Of a stretch of DNA of 64,000 nucleotides, positions 33,186-42,389 are shown in pieces. The notes beneath the pieces were generated by a model. It searched no databases and was not told the origin of the DNA. It saw only the letters and a program-made list of their open reading frames with translations. Made by a program: the position numbers and the translations under genes. Positions within the stretch are counted from its first letter, which is position 1. Each line of letters opens with the position of its first letter. This DNA comes from Muricauda sp. SCSIO 64092 (GTDB taxonomy: Bacteria > Bacteroidota > Bacteroidia > Flavobacteriales > Flavobacteriaceae), in contig NZ_CP095413.1 in the NCBI RefSeq assembly GCF_023016285.1, positions 1,426,001 to 1,490,000 on the forward strand, read 5' to 3'.

Positions 33186-34319
33186 TCAAGACAAGTTAAC
33201 CATAAACAAATCGCTTGCGATCCCATCTGCCAAGAACTTTCCTTTTTTTGTGGTCAAGAGTACATCACCATCCCAAAACAAAAGATGTTCAGCAATATAT
33301 TTTGCCGCCTGTTGCCCAAGATATTGTTCATAGGTTGGTCCAAATTCCTTCCTTACCTTTTGCAAGGAAACCCCCCAAATGGTTCTAAGCCCAGTCATCA
33401 CGTATTCGTTATACCTGTCGCGAACACTTAACACCTCATGTTCAATGGGCACTTGGTTTTCTTCCAGGGCCTTGATGTATTTTGAATTGTTCCTAACATT
33501 CCACCCCCTCCTCTTTCCATCAAAGGAATGGGCCGAAGGTCCTATCCCTATATAGTGCTTTCCCTTCCAATAGGCCGTATTGTTGTGTGAAAAAAAACCA
33601 GGCTTTCCAAAATTCGAAATTTCATAATTGATGTATCCTTTTGCCTCCAAGCAGCCTACAAGCATATGAAACTGACGTTGTGCCTGCCCATCATCCACAT
33701 CAGGCACTTTTCCCTCTTTAATAAAATGCTCCAAAGCTGTTCTGGGTTCAACGGTTAGAGCATAGGCCGAAATATGCGGAACACCATGGGATAATGCCCT
33801 CGTCATATTCCTTTCCCACCGTTTTTCATCCATTCCCGGAATTCCATAAATCAAGTCGATGGATATATTATCAAAAAAGACCATTGCTTCTTCCAGGCAA
33901 ACGAAAGCTTCTTTGGCATTATGTGCCCGGTTCATAAGTGTTAGGTCGATATCAAAAAAAGACTGTATCCCAATACTTAGACGATTGATCGGAGTTTGGG
34001 ATAACCGAAGAATTTGATTTTTGGGCAGATCATCTGGATTCGCCTCTAAGGTAACCTCCGGGTTATCGCTCACTTTATAGTGGGCATAAACCGTATCCAG
34101 TAGTCCTTCTATTTCATGGGGTTCTAAAATTGAGGGAGTGCCCCCACCAAAATAAATGGTTTCAATGCTTTCATCGTTCAGTTCCGCTTTTCGCAATACC
34201 AGCTCTTTTTGCAGGGCCAAAAGCATTTTATTTTTCTTCTTCAGGCTTGTTGAAAAATGAAAATCGCAGTAATGGCACGCTTGTTTGCAAAAGGGTACAT
34301 GGATGTAGATGCCGGCCAT
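33186..34319 (-). CDS. hemW: HemW-like radical SAM protein
   Basis: A 377-residue radical SAM protein. The iron-sulfur motif CKQACHYC has Cys at 11, 15 and 18 and is followed by DF, the HemW-type signature. YFGGGTPSIL provides SAM binding. A HemN C-terminal domain follows, with GKHYIGIGPSAHSF. HemW proteins are heme chaperones, not coproporphyrinogen oxidases; this is family knowledge. ATG at 34319 chosen, 1 nt after the ruvC stop; a TTG three codons upstream overlaps ruvC. The operon reads lipoprotein-ruvC-hemW. Confidence 0.93.
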   Translation of the reverse strand: MAGIYIHVPFCKQACHYCDFHFSTSLKKKNKMLLALQKELVLRKAELNDESIETIYFGGGTPSILEPHEIEGLLDTVYAHYKVSDNPEVTLEANPDDLPKNQILRLSQTPINRLSIGIQSFFDIDLTLMNRAHNAKEAFVCLEEAMVFFDNISIDLIYGIPGMDEKRWERNMTRALSHGVPHISAYALTVEPRTALEHFIKEGKVPDVDDGQAQRQFHMLVGCLEAKGYINYEISNFGKPGFFSHNNTAYWKGKHYIGIGPSAHSFDGKRRGWNVRNNSKYIKALEENQVPIEHEVLSVRDRYNEYVMTGLRTIWGVSLQKVRKEFGPTYEQYLGQQAAKYIAEHLLFWDGDVLLTTKKGKFLADGIASDLFMVNLS

Positions 34320-34320
34320 A

Positions 34321-34872
34321 CTAACCAATTTTCTTTGGGTTCTGCTTTACAAAGGCTTCCCAACCCGTGTAGCTTACCCCAACATTTATCCGACCCTCAT
34401 TGTAAAAATGACATACGGCCGCAGCTAGACCATCCGTACTGTCCAAATTTTTTGGTAAGGTCTTTAGGGCCAAAAGACCCTGCAACATCTTGGCCACTTG
34501 TTCCTTACTGGCATTTCCATTACCTGTTATGGCCATTTTTATTTTTTTGGGCAGGTATTCCGTAATGGGAATTTGCCTGGAAAGACCCGCGGCCATGGCC
34601 ACTCCCTGCGCCCTCCCCAGTTTTAGCATGGATTGCACATTCTTGGAATAGAATGGGGCTTCTATCGCTATTTCATCCGGATGATAGGTGTCTATGAGTT
34701 CCAAGGTCCGTTCAAAAATGAGTTTTAGCCTTAGATAGGGGTCATCGTATTTTTTGAGCATGAGTTCGTTCATTTGAACAAACTCCATTTTTTTGTTGAC
34801 TACCTTAATGATTCCAAAACCCATGATTTGGGTTCCCGGGTCAATACCTAATATGATCTTTTCCTTTGCCAA
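34321..34872 (-). CDS. ruvC: Holliday junction resolvase RuvC
   Basis: Endonuclease of 183 residues that resolves Holliday junctions with RuvAB. The catalytic acids D11 (LGIDPGTQ), E71 (AIEAPFYSKN), D144 and D147 (LDSTDGLAAA) are all in place. The start is taken as TTG at 34872, giving MAKEKIILGIDPGT, the usual N-terminus for the family and 1 nt after the upstream stop. The alternative TTG at 34896 would add eight atypical residues inside the preceding gene. Confidence 0.95.
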   Translation of the reverse strand: MAKEKIILGIDPGTQIMGFGIIKVVNKKMEFVQMNELMLKKYDDPYLRLKLIFERTLELIDTYHPDEIAIEAPFYSKNVQSMLKLGRAQGVAMAAGLSRQIPITEYLPKKIKMAITGNGNASKEQVAKMLQGLLALKTLPKNLDSTDGLAAAVCHFYNEGRINVGVSYTGWEAFVKQNPKKIG

Positions 34873-34873
34873 C

Positions 34874-35350
34874 TTATTTTTCAGTATCCAAAACAATGGG
34901 AAGCCTAAATTTAATTTTCACGTTTATCCCCCTTTTATGTGCCGGAATAACCGTTAAATCCTTGAAACGTGTTCGTATCTCATCCCTAAATCCGGGCACT
35001 ACTTCCTCTATTTTGTTGTTATCCTCGATTTCTATAATGTTTATAAAACCATCTTCATCTACCTCAAAATCCACAAATAGGGTATCCTTGATCTCCTTGT
35101 CCACTTCGTAGACGGTATCGCTAAACGCCTCCACAAACCGTTTGAGCATCTCGCGTTCAAAGCAATCGCGCTGTGCTGCTTTTTGTGCCATTTCATCGCA
35201 TTCCCCAAAAAGTGGAAATTGGTCCACATCGTTCCAATCAATGGCCATAAGTTCTTCATTGACCGCTCTTTTGGTCTGTTCCTCTTTGGTTGAAAAATAG
35301 GCACAGGAAGTCAAAATGAGTAGGATTGACAAGAACCAGCTTCGTTGCAT
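34874..35350 (-). CDS. Predicted lipoprotein with TonB C-terminal-like domain
   Basis: The 158-residue protein has a lipoprotein signal peptide (LSILLILTSC, lipobox Cys at about 16). The C-terminal half (TLFVDFEVDEDGFINIIEIED, RTRFKDLTVIPAHKRGINVKIKFRLPI) matches the pattern of the TonB C-terminal-like domain found in many flavobacterial periplasmic proteins. Function is unknown. It starts with ATG, is first in the set with ruvC and hemW, and is divergent from the DUF456 gene. Confidence 0.75.
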   Translation of the reverse strand: MQRSWFLSILLILTSCAYFSTKEEQTKRAVNEELMAIDWNDVDQFPLFGECDEMAQKAAQRDCFEREMLKRFVEAFSDTVYEVDKEIKDTLFVDFEVDEDGFINIIEIEDNNKIEEVVPGFRDEIRTRFKDLTVIPAHKRGINVKIKFRLPIVLDTEK

Positions 35351-35426
35351 AGAGCCCCAAGAATTTGGCTGAAATTACGATATTTTGGAGAAAGTTTGCC
35401 CTAGGTCCTATTCTCGCAACCAATGG

Positions 35427-35455
35427 TTGAGTGTAACAAAATCGATTTAAATTTG
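35427..35455 (+). promoter_or_regulatory. Promoter of DUF456 gene
   Basis: TTG (35427-35429), 18 bp spacer and a perfect -7 box TAAATTTG (35448-35455), the canonical Bacteroidota promoter. The TTG start codon of the gene follows at 35479. Confidence 0.65.
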
Positions 35456-35478
35456 TCTAACGATATAAAGTTTTAAAA

Positions 35479-35991
35479 TTGGACATTGCATTACTATTTA
35501 TAGGTTTTCTTTTAATGCTGGTGGGGATTTTGGGAAGTTTTCTTCCCGTCTTGCCGGGACCTCCCGTGAGCTGGATCGGGCTCCTGCTCCTTCACTTGAC
35601 CAAAGCTGTTCCTGATAATTGGTGGTTCTTGGGCATTACACTGGCCATAGCTTTGGTGGTCACGGTCATGGACTATATCATTCCAGCGGCCGGCACCAAA
35701 AAATTTGGGGGCACCAAGTGGGGCATGTGGGGCAGCATTATCGGGTTATTGGTGGCTATTTTTTTTCCTGTACTGGGTCCTTTGGGCATTATTGTCTGGC
35801 CTTTTGTTGGCGCTTTGGTCGGTGAACTGGCCAATAAGTCCGAAAAGGATAAAGCCCTTAAAGCGGCCTTTGGGTCTTTTATCGGTTTTCTGACCGGTAC
35901 CTTTTTAAAGTTTTTAATTGCAATTGTCTATGCTGGCCTATACATATGGAAATCCATTGAATACATCCCGGAAATCTTTACATTTTCCTAG
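35479..35991 (+). CDS. DUF456 membrane protein
   Basis: Small integral membrane protein of 170 residues with about four to five helices and the DUF456 hallmarks: LGSFLPVLPGPPVSWIGLLLLHL and DYIIPAAGTKKFGGTKWGMWG, the latter a conserved Gly-rich loop. The family's function is unknown. The start is TTG at 35479; no ATG lies upstream in frame and the N-terminus matches the family. A canonical promoter lies directly upstream. It stands alone, convergent with the nitroreductase gene. Confidence 0.9.
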   Translation: MDIALLFIGFLLMLVGILGSFLPVLPGPPVSWIGLLLLHLTKAVPDNWWFLGITLAIALVVTVMDYIIPAAGTKKFGGTKWGMWGSIIGLLVAIFFPVLGPLGIIVWPFVGALVGELANKSEKDKALKAAFGSFIGFLTGTFLKFLIAIVYAGLYIWKSIEYIPEIFTFS

Positions 35992-36003
35992 GGCCTGTTA
36001 ACC

Positions 36004-36558
36004 CTAGTCCAACCAATGTACTTTGTTTGAAATGGGTTCCCTTTCCCCTATTGCCGGTTCTTCATCATAATAGCCCAAATAGAACAGCCCCAAACACCTT
36101 TCCCCTTTGTTCAGTTCCATAAATTCATCCATGTACTTAATAAGTCCTGGAGAGCTCCAATAACAGCCCAAGTTTAATTCGGTACAGCACAACCACATGT
36201 TCTGGACCGCCATGGCCGTAGCGGCCAATTCCTCCCATTCCGGTAAACTTTCCTTGGGATCACGTTGCATACAAATGACAATGACCGCTCCTGCTTTTCT
36301 TGGGTTCTCCTGCAGCTTCCGAATCTTAATTTGCTTTGGTTTGGAATCCACCTCTTGATACTTTGAGGACAAAAAATCCCCCAATTTCGCTTTTGACTCC
36401 CCCATCAACACCTTAAAACGCCATGGTTCGGTCCTTTTATGGTTGGGTGCCCAATTGGCGGCCTCCAATAATTGTTCTATGGTTTCCCTTTGCACGGGTT
36501 TGTCATTGTACTGTACTGGAAAGACGGAACGTCTCTTTTTGATAAGTTCAAAAATCAT
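36004..36558 (-). CDS. Nitroreductase family protein
   Basis: FMN-dependent oxidoreductase of 184 residues: N-terminal KKRRSVFPVQYNDKPV (phosphate-binding Arg residues), AANWAPNHKRTEPWRF, and AATAMAVQNMWLCCTELNLGCYWSS in the centre. The short single-domain form resembles YdjA-like members. The physiological substrate is unknown. ATG start. It lies 28 bp from the LysR stop in the same orientation and may be co-transcribed with it. Confidence 0.9.
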   Translation of the reverse strand: MIFELIKKRRSVFPVQYNDKPVQRETIEQLLEAANWAPNHKRTEPWRFKVLMGESKAKLGDFLSSKYQEVDSKPKQIKIRKLQENPRKAGAVIVICMQRDPKESLPEWEELAATAMAVQNMWLCCTELNLGCYWSSPGLIKYMDEFMELNKGERCLGLFYLGYYDEEPAIGEREPISNKVHWLD

Positions 36559-36586
36559 AGCCTTTGTTTTTCACAAATTTAGGCTT

Positions 36587-37498
36587 TCAATTACGGTACT
36601 TCAACTTGTCCAACAACAATTTTAAACCATAATGCAACACCGGATTGCGATTGTCCGCTTTCCAAATCATGGAAAGAACCGCCCGTTGTCCAATCTTGTT
36701 CAATTCAATGAATTTCACATCCATTTGAAAACCGTGTTGTAATGAGGTAGGTACAATGGCAATGCCCAATTTGTTTTCGACCAATGTAAAAATGGTTTGT
36801 GCATGAACGGATTTATGGGATACTTTCGGCACAAACCCGGCATCTTGACAGATACCTATTACGGTGTCATAGTACAATGGACTGTAATCCTGGGAAAAAA
36901 GAATGAATTCCTCCTCAGCCACTTGATGCATCCCTTTAAAACGGCCATGGTCCAGATGGTGGTCCTTTGGTAGCACCAGGGAGAAGGTATCCGTAAATAC
37001 CGGTTTCAGACAAATTCCTTTGGGAACCCTTGCCAAGCGCACAAAACCTAAATCCAATTGGTCCTTTAAAATGGCATTGACCTGGGACCTGTTTGATAGT
37101 TCCTCCAAACTGGTATGGATACCGGGATAGTGCTGTTGCAATTCCAGTAGTAACCTGGGGACCACATTTTGCATGGCGGAGCCTAAAAACCCTATTCGAA
37201 TTTCCCCTAGTTGGCCTTCTCCAATAAGTTTCACCTGTTTTTTGACATTCCTAAGATGGTTCAATAGATATCCCACTTCTTTTTTCAGAAACTCCCCGGC
37301 AGGCGTAAGCCTTACCTTCTTTTTATCCCGTATGAACAAGGCCGTGCCCAATAGTTCTTCCATTTGCTTTATCTGCGTACTTAATCCAGGTTGGGAAATA
37401 AACAGTTTTTCCGCAGCTTTTCTAAAATGCAGTTCCTCAGCGACCATGGAAAAATAGGTTAAGTGACGCAGTTCTATTTGATAATTTTCAGTTATCAT
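36587..37498 (-). CDS. LysR-family regulator divergent from hut operon
   Basis: Regulator of 303 residues: N-terminal winged helix (ELRHLTYFSMVAEELHFRKAAEKLFISQPGLSTQIKQMEELLG) and a C-terminal effector-binding domain of the PBP2 type. ATG at 37498 chosen because the helix-turn-helix then begins at the usual residue; the longer frame starts within the promoter region. It is divergent from hutH with 69 bp between, the standard layout of LysR regulators and their targets, so it is probably the hut activator, with histidine or urocanate as inducer (inference). Confidence 0.93.
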   Translation of the reverse strand: MITENYQIELRHLTYFSMVAEELHFRKAAEKLFISQPGLSTQIKQMEELLGTALFIRDKKKVRLTPAGEFLKKEVGYLLNHLRNVKKQVKLIGEGQLGEIRIGFLGSAMQNVVPRLLLELQQHYPGIHTSLEELSNRSQVNAILKDQLDLGFVRLARVPKGICLKPVFTDTFSLVLPKDHHLDHGRFKGMHQVAEEEFILFSQDYSPLYYDTVIGICQDAGFVPKVSHKSVHAQTIFTLVENKLGIAIVPTSLQHGFQMDVKFIELNKIGQRAVLSMIWKADNRNPVLHYGLKLLLDKLKYRN

Positions 37499-37516
37499 AT
37501 GCCTAATTAATATGTA

Positions 37517-37548
37517 TTGGTGATTATCAAAATTATCAAATAATTTTA
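37517..37548 (+). promoter_or_regulatory. Divergent LysR/hut promoter region with repeats
   Basis: For hutH: TTG (37517-37519), 21-bp spacer, TAATTTTA (37541-37548). For the LysR gene on the minus strand: perfect -7 box TAATTTTG (37535-37528). Between the hut boxes lie two tandem copies of ATTATCAAA (37523-37540), the second part of palindrome ATTAT-CAA-ATAAT (37532-37544), a likely regulator site. Confidence 0.55.
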
Positions 37549-37567
37549 GGTAGGTAAATAAAAGCAT

Positions 37568-39133
37568 ATGAGTCCCTTTTTATACGGTGAGAATTACCTA
37601 ACGGCTACCAAGGCACTTGCCCTTTCCCGTAATGTCCTAAAGGCGGAGCTGTCGCCAAAAACCAGGAAACGGGTTGAAAAAAGTGCGCAGAACGTGGCCG
37701 CAATGGTTGAACTGGGAACCCCGGTTTACGGAATCAATACCGGTTTTGGTCCGTTGTGCACCACGTCCATTTCAAAAGAGGAGACCAAAATTTTGCAATC
37801 CAACATTTTACAAAGCCATAGCGTTGGTGTTGGGACGCCCATCAAAAAGGAATTGGCCAAATTAATGTTGGTCCTTAAGATCCATGCCCTGGCCAAAGGG
37901 CACTCAGGAATCCAATTGTCCACTTTGGAGCGCCTGATCTGGCACATGGAAAATGATGCCATCCCAGTAGTTCCTTCACAGGGCTCCGTAGGTGCTTCCG
38001 GAGATCTGGCCCCGCTTTCACATCTGTTCCTGCCTTTGCTTGGTTTAGGAAAAGTGATGTATAAAAATGAAACCATCCCAACCTCCCTGCTTTTCGAAAA
38101 AACCGGACTGGGTCCTTTGGAACTTGGTCCCAAGGAAGGATTGGCACTTATAAACGGCACCCAATTTATTTTGGCACATGCCGTGAGCGTACTGGAGAAA
38201 TTCCACAATTGCCTAAGACAGGCAGATATTATCGGTGCCATGATGTTGGAAGGGCTGCAAGGTTCCATAAGTCCCTTTGATAAAAAACTGCACGAATTAC
38301 GCCCTTATAAAGGAAGTCAGCATGTGGCCGGAAGAATACGGACATTGTTGAAGGGTTCAGAAATCCTCGAGGATCACATGGATTGTGACCGGGTCCAGGA
38401 TCCTTATTCCCTACGTTGCATTCCCCAGGTACACGGTGCTTCCAGAAATACATGGCTGCATGTAAAGGAGCTCATTGAAATTGAATTGAACTCAGTCACC
38501 GATAATCCCATTATCATGGATCAATATCAGGCCATAAGTGGAGGTAATTTTCATGGACAGCCATTGGCCATGGCATTGGATTATGCCGCATTGGCGGCTT
38601 CAGAATTGGGGAGTATTTCGGACAGAAGGATCTATTTGGCTTTGGAGGGAAGCCCAGGTGTTCCCCAACTGTTAATGAAGGATACGGGAATCAATTCAGG
38701 ATATATGATCTTGCAGTATACCGCCGCCGCCCTTGCCAGTGAAAACAAAAGCCTCTGTTTTCCCGCAAGCGCCGATAGTATCCCAACATCACTGGGGCAA
38801 GAGGACCATGTAAGTATGGGATCGATAAGTGGTAGAAAGGCTTTGCAGATCCTTACCAATGTTGAAAAAATATTGGCCATTGAACTATTGACGGCAGCGC
38901 AGGCCTTTGAATTTAGAAAGCCGCTGAAATCAGGTATCTTATTGGACGAAGTGCACAAATTCCTGAGAACGAAAGTTCCTTTTGCTGAAAAAGACAGGGT
39001 ATTTGCCAATGATATTGAAACTGCAATAGGGTTGATACAGTCCGGGGAAATCCCGAAATTGATAGACGATGTAATGCTTAAGCACAATATTGTTTGGGAA
39101 ACTCTGCATCGTGAAGTATTTGAAACGTTTTAA
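37568..39133 (+). CDS. hutH: Histidine ammonia-lyase HutH
   Basis: First step of histidine catabolism, L-histidine to urocanate and ammonia. The 521-residue protein matches the family. The Ala-Ser-Gly that forms the MIO prosthetic group is in SVGASGDLAPLSH (about residue 142). Conserved NGTQ, YSLRCIPQVHG and FHGQPLAMALD are present. ATG at 37568 is 20 nt after the -7 box of the divergent promoter. First gene of hutH-hutI-hutU-hutG. Confidence 0.97.
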   Translation: MSPFLYGENYLTATKALALSRNVLKAELSPKTRKRVEKSAQNVAAMVELGTPVYGINTGFGPLCTTSISKEETKILQSNILQSHSVGVGTPIKKELAKLMLVLKIHALAKGHSGIQLSTLERLIWHMENDAIPVVPSQGSVGASGDLAPLSHLFLPLLGLGKVMYKNETIPTSLLFEKTGLGPLELGPKEGLALINGTQFILAHAVSVLEKFHNCLRQADIIGAMMLEGLQGSISPFDKKLHELRPYKGSQHVAGRIRTLLKGSEILEDHMDCDRVQDPYSLRCIPQVHGASRNTWLHVKELIEIELNSVTDNPIIMDQYQAISGGNFHGQPLAMALDYAALAASELGSISDRRIYLALEGSPGVPQLLMKDTGINSGYMILQYTAAALASENKSLCFPASADSIPTSLGQEDHVSMGSISGRKALQILTNVEKILAIELLTAAQAFEFRKPLKSGILLDEVHKFLRTKVPFAEKDRVFANDIETAIGLIQSGEIPKLIDDVMLKHNIVWETLHREVFETF

Positions 39134-39134
39134 C

Positions 39135-40364
39135 ATGTCTGGACATAAACTTATTGGCCCATTTACACAGTTACTACCGTTATCCGGATTGGCTCTGAAA
39201 GGTTCGCTTAGGGATGAGCAATTACAACCCATTTCCAATGGGGGCATTTTGGTCTCGGAAGGAAAAATTCGGAAAATAGGTATATTTCAAAGTTTGGAGG
39301 CCGAAGCCGAAAACATTGAACGGATTGAACATAAAAGCATATGCCTCCCTGGATTTATCGATGCCCATACCCATATTTGTTTTGGGGGATCCAGGGCCAA
39401 TGATTATGCCATGCGCAATTCGGGAAAGGGTTATCTGGAAATTGCCAAAGCCGGGGGAGGCATCTGGGATACCGTAACAAAGACCAGGGACGCATCAGAG
39501 GAAACATTGATACGTGGAATAATCAAACGTTGCACAAGTCATTTACACCTTGGCGTTACCACTCTTGAAGTTAAAAGTGGTTATGGCCTTTCGGTCAATG
39601 AAGAGCTCAAAATGCTAAGGGCCATTAAAAGAGCTTCAGAATTGGTTGTACAGGATATCATTGTTACCTGCCTGGCTGCGCATATGAAACCCAAGGATTG
39701 GGTTGGGCCACCTGTTTTGTATTTGGAGGAAATCGCAAACAAGTTATTTCCCGTGTTACAGTCAGAAAAATTGTCCAACCGAATTGATGCTTTTATCGAG
39801 GAGAGTGCATTTTCATCAAATGAAATAAAATCCTATTTCTCAAAGGCAAAAGGAATGGGATTTGATATTGTGGTTCATGCAGACCAATTTACAACTGGTG
39901 GAAGTCAGGTTGCTGTTGATTTTGGGGCCATAAGTGCGGACCATCTGGAGGCCAGTACCGAGCAGGAAATTAAAATGCTGGCGAAAAGTAGTGTCATTGC
40001 CATGGCGCTTCCCGGTGCCTCAATAGGTTTGGGGTGTTCGTTTACCCCTGCACGAAAAATCCTGGATATGGGAGGGGCCCTGGCCATAGCAAGCGATCAT
40101 AACCCGGGATCGGCCCCAATGGGCAATTTATTGACCCAAGCCTGTATTTTGGGAACCTTTGAAAAACTGTCCAATGCCGAAGTTTTGGCCGGAATTACGT
40201 TTAGGGCAGCAGCAGCCTTAAACTTAAAGGACAGGGGAAGTCTGGAGGTAGGGAAAAAAGCCGATTTTGTCATTTTTCCCACGGACAATTACCAGGAGGT
40301 TACCTACCATCAAGGGCAATTAAAACCCCACGGGGTATGGAAAAATGGAACTAGAGTATTTTAA
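39135..40364 (+). CDS. hutI: Imidazolonepropionase HutI
   Basis: Third step of histidine degradation: hydrolysis of imidazolonepropionate to N-formimino-glutamate. The 409-residue amidohydrolase has the metal motif GFIDAHTHICFGGSRAND, the downstream His of VVHADQFTTGGS, SADHLEASTEQE and ASDHNPGSAPMGN. ATG at 39135, 1 nt after the hutH stop, gives the expected length; an upstream frame extension overlaps hutH. Cytoplasmic Zn or Fe enzyme. Confidence 0.96.
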   Translation: MSGHKLIGPFTQLLPLSGLALKGSLRDEQLQPISNGGILVSEGKIRKIGIFQSLEAEAENIERIEHKSICLPGFIDAHTHICFGGSRANDYAMRNSGKGYLEIAKAGGGIWDTVTKTRDASEETLIRGIIKRCTSHLHLGVTTLEVKSGYGLSVNEELKMLRAIKRASELVVQDIIVTCLAAHMKPKDWVGPPVLYLEEIANKLFPVLQSEKLSNRIDAFIEESAFSSNEIKSYFSKAKGMGFDIVVHADQFTTGGSQVAVDFGAISADHLEASTEQEIKMLAKSSVIAMALPGASIGLGCSFTPARKILDMGGALAIASDHNPGSAPMGNLLTQACILGTFEKLSNAEVLAGITFRAAAALNLKDRGSLEVGKKADFVIFPTDNYQEVTYHQGQLKPHGVWKNGTRVF

Positions 40365-40366
40365 TT

Positions 40367-42385
40367 ATGCAAACAGCATTGTCAACGGAATTCAAAAAAC
40401 AAATCCTTCAAGGTATTCCCACGGAATTACCTCCGAAAAGGCCATATCCCAAAGGTGGTAATCCCGCTCCCAAACGAAAGGATATCCTTTCCCCCGAAGA
40501 GAAAAAATTAGCTATCCGAAATGCCCTCCGTTACTTTCCCAAAGCATGGCATCCCGAGTTGGCCCAAGAGTTCGCGGCGGAACTGACCGCATTTGGCAGG
40601 ATCTATATGTTCCGTTTCAAACCCGGTTATCCCATGTTTGCCCGACCTATTGGGGAGTATCCGGCAAAAAACCGGCAAGCGGCAGCCATCATGCTTATGA
40701 TCCAGAACAATCTGGATCCCGCAATTGCCCAACATCCGGAGGAATTGATTACCTATGGCGGTAATGGTGCAGTGTTCCAAAACTGGGCACAATACCTCCT
40801 TACCATGAAATATTTGGCCGAAATGACCGATACACAAACCCTCCATATGTATTCGGGACATCCAATGGGCCTTTTTCCGTCCTCAAAAGAAGCACCTCGT
40901 GTAGTAGTTACCAATGGAATGATGATCCCTAATTATTCCAAGTCGGATGATTGGGAAAAATTCAACGCCCTGGGCGTAACCCAGTACGGACAAATGACGG
41001 CGGGTTCTTATATGTATATAGGCCCCCAGGGAATTGTACATGGCACTACAATTACCGTAATGAACGCCTTTAGAAAAGTCTTAAAAGCAGGGGAATCCAC
41101 TGAGGGAAAAATATTCCTGACCGCAGGCCTCGGAGGAATGAGCGGTGCACAACCCAAGGCCGGTACCATTGCGAAATGCATTACCGTTTGCGCGGAAGTA
41201 AATCCAAATGCGGCACAAAAAAGACATGAACAAGGATGGGTGGATGAGCTTATCGATGACATTGAACGTCTTATTCTTAGGGTAAAAAAAGCCATTGTTC
41301 AAAAAGAGGTCATTTCCATTGCTTATGTGGGCAACGTGGTTGAAGTATGGGAAGCCTTTGCTCGGGCGAACATTTTTGTGCATTTGGGTTCCGATCAGAC
41401 CTCCCTGCACAATCCATGGGCCGGAGGCTATTATCCCATTGGTCTTTCGTTTGAGGAAGCCAATGCGCTTATGGTGGAAAACCCCAAGCGTTTCAAGGAA
41501 AAGGTTCAAGAGTCTTTACGAAGACAGGTAAATGCCATCAATTGGCACGTGTCCAAAGGGACCTATTTTTTTGATTACGGAAATGCTTTTTTGTTGGAAG
41601 CCTCCAGGGCCAATGCCAATGTTATGGCGGAAAATGGAACCGATTTTAGATATCCATCCTATGTACAGGACATTCTGGGGCCCATGTGTTTTGATTATGG
41701 TTTCGGTCCCTTCCGGTGGGTGTGTACCTCAGGCAAGGCGGAAGATCTGAAAAAGACCGACACCATTGCCCTGGAAGTCATGAGGAAAATCAAAACCCGT
41801 TCCCCAAAGGAAATCCAGCAGCAAATGCAGGACAATATCATTTGGATAGAAGAGGCGGATAAAAATAAGTTGGTGGTTGGCTCCCAGGCCCGAATACTGT
41901 ATGCCGATGCCGAAGGAAGGCTAAAAATCGCTGAAGCCTTCAATGATGCCATTGCCAAAGGGACCATTTCAGCTCCCGTGGTATTGGGTCGCGATCACCA
42001 CGATGTCAGTGGAACGGACTCTCCATTTAGGGAGACCAGCAATATTTATGATGGAAGTAGGTTTACCGCAGATATGGCCATTCATAACGTAATAGGTGAT
42101 AGTTTTAGGGGTGCCACCTGGGTTTCCATCCATAATGGCGGCGGTGTAGGATGGGGCGAAGTCATCAATGGTGGATTTGGATTGGTACTTGACGGGACCC
42201 AGGAAACTTTGGAAAGGTTGCGCAACATGCTGTTCTATGATGTGAACAATGGTATTGCAAGGCGGAGTTGGGCAAGAAATGACGAAGCCCTATTCGCCAT
42301 AAAACGGGAAATGCGGCGTACACCACAACTTAAGGTCACTTTACCAAATTTTGTTGATGATCAACTGTTGGATGATTTAATTTAG
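40367..42385 (+). CDS. hutU: Urocanate hydratase HutU (long form)
   Basis: Second step, urocanate to imidazolonepropionate, with tightly bound NAD+. The Rossmann motif GLGGMSGAQPKAG and the active-site region RDHHDVSGTDSPFRETS are clear. At 672 residues it is about 115 longer than the classical enzyme of about 555 residues; similar long forms occur in Bacteroidota. The extra part includes a Pro/Lys-rich N-terminus (ELPPKRPYPKGGNPAPKRKD) and insertions in the core. ATG start 2 nt after hutI. Confidence 0.95.
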   Translation: MQTALSTEFKKQILQGIPTELPPKRPYPKGGNPAPKRKDILSPEEKKLAIRNALRYFPKAWHPELAQEFAAELTAFGRIYMFRFKPGYPMFARPIGEYPAKNRQAAAIMLMIQNNLDPAIAQHPEELITYGGNGAVFQNWAQYLLTMKYLAEMTDTQTLHMYSGHPMGLFPSSKEAPRVVVTNGMMIPNYSKSDDWEKFNALGVTQYGQMTAGSYMYIGPQGIVHGTTITVMNAFRKVLKAGESTEGKIFLTAGLGGMSGAQPKAGTIAKCITVCAEVNPNAAQKRHEQGWVDELIDDIERLILRVKKAIVQKEVISIAYVGNVVEVWEAFARANIFVHLGSDQTSLHNPWAGGYYPIGLSFEEANALMVENPKRFKEKVQESLRRQVNAINWHVSKGTYFFDYGNAFLLEASRANANVMAENGTDFRYPSYVQDILGPMCFDYGFGPFRWVCTSGKAEDLKKTDTIALEVMRKIKTRSPKEIQQQMQDNIIWIEEADKNKLVVGSQARILYADAEGRLKIAEAFNDAIAKGTISAPVVLGRDHHDVSGTDSPFRETSNIYDGSRFTADMAIHNVIGDSFRGATWVSIHNGGGVGWGEVINGGFGLVLDGTQETLERLRNMLFYDVNNGIARRSWARNDEALFAIKREMRRTPQLKVTLPNFVDDQLLDDLI

Positions 42386-42389
42386 TTCC

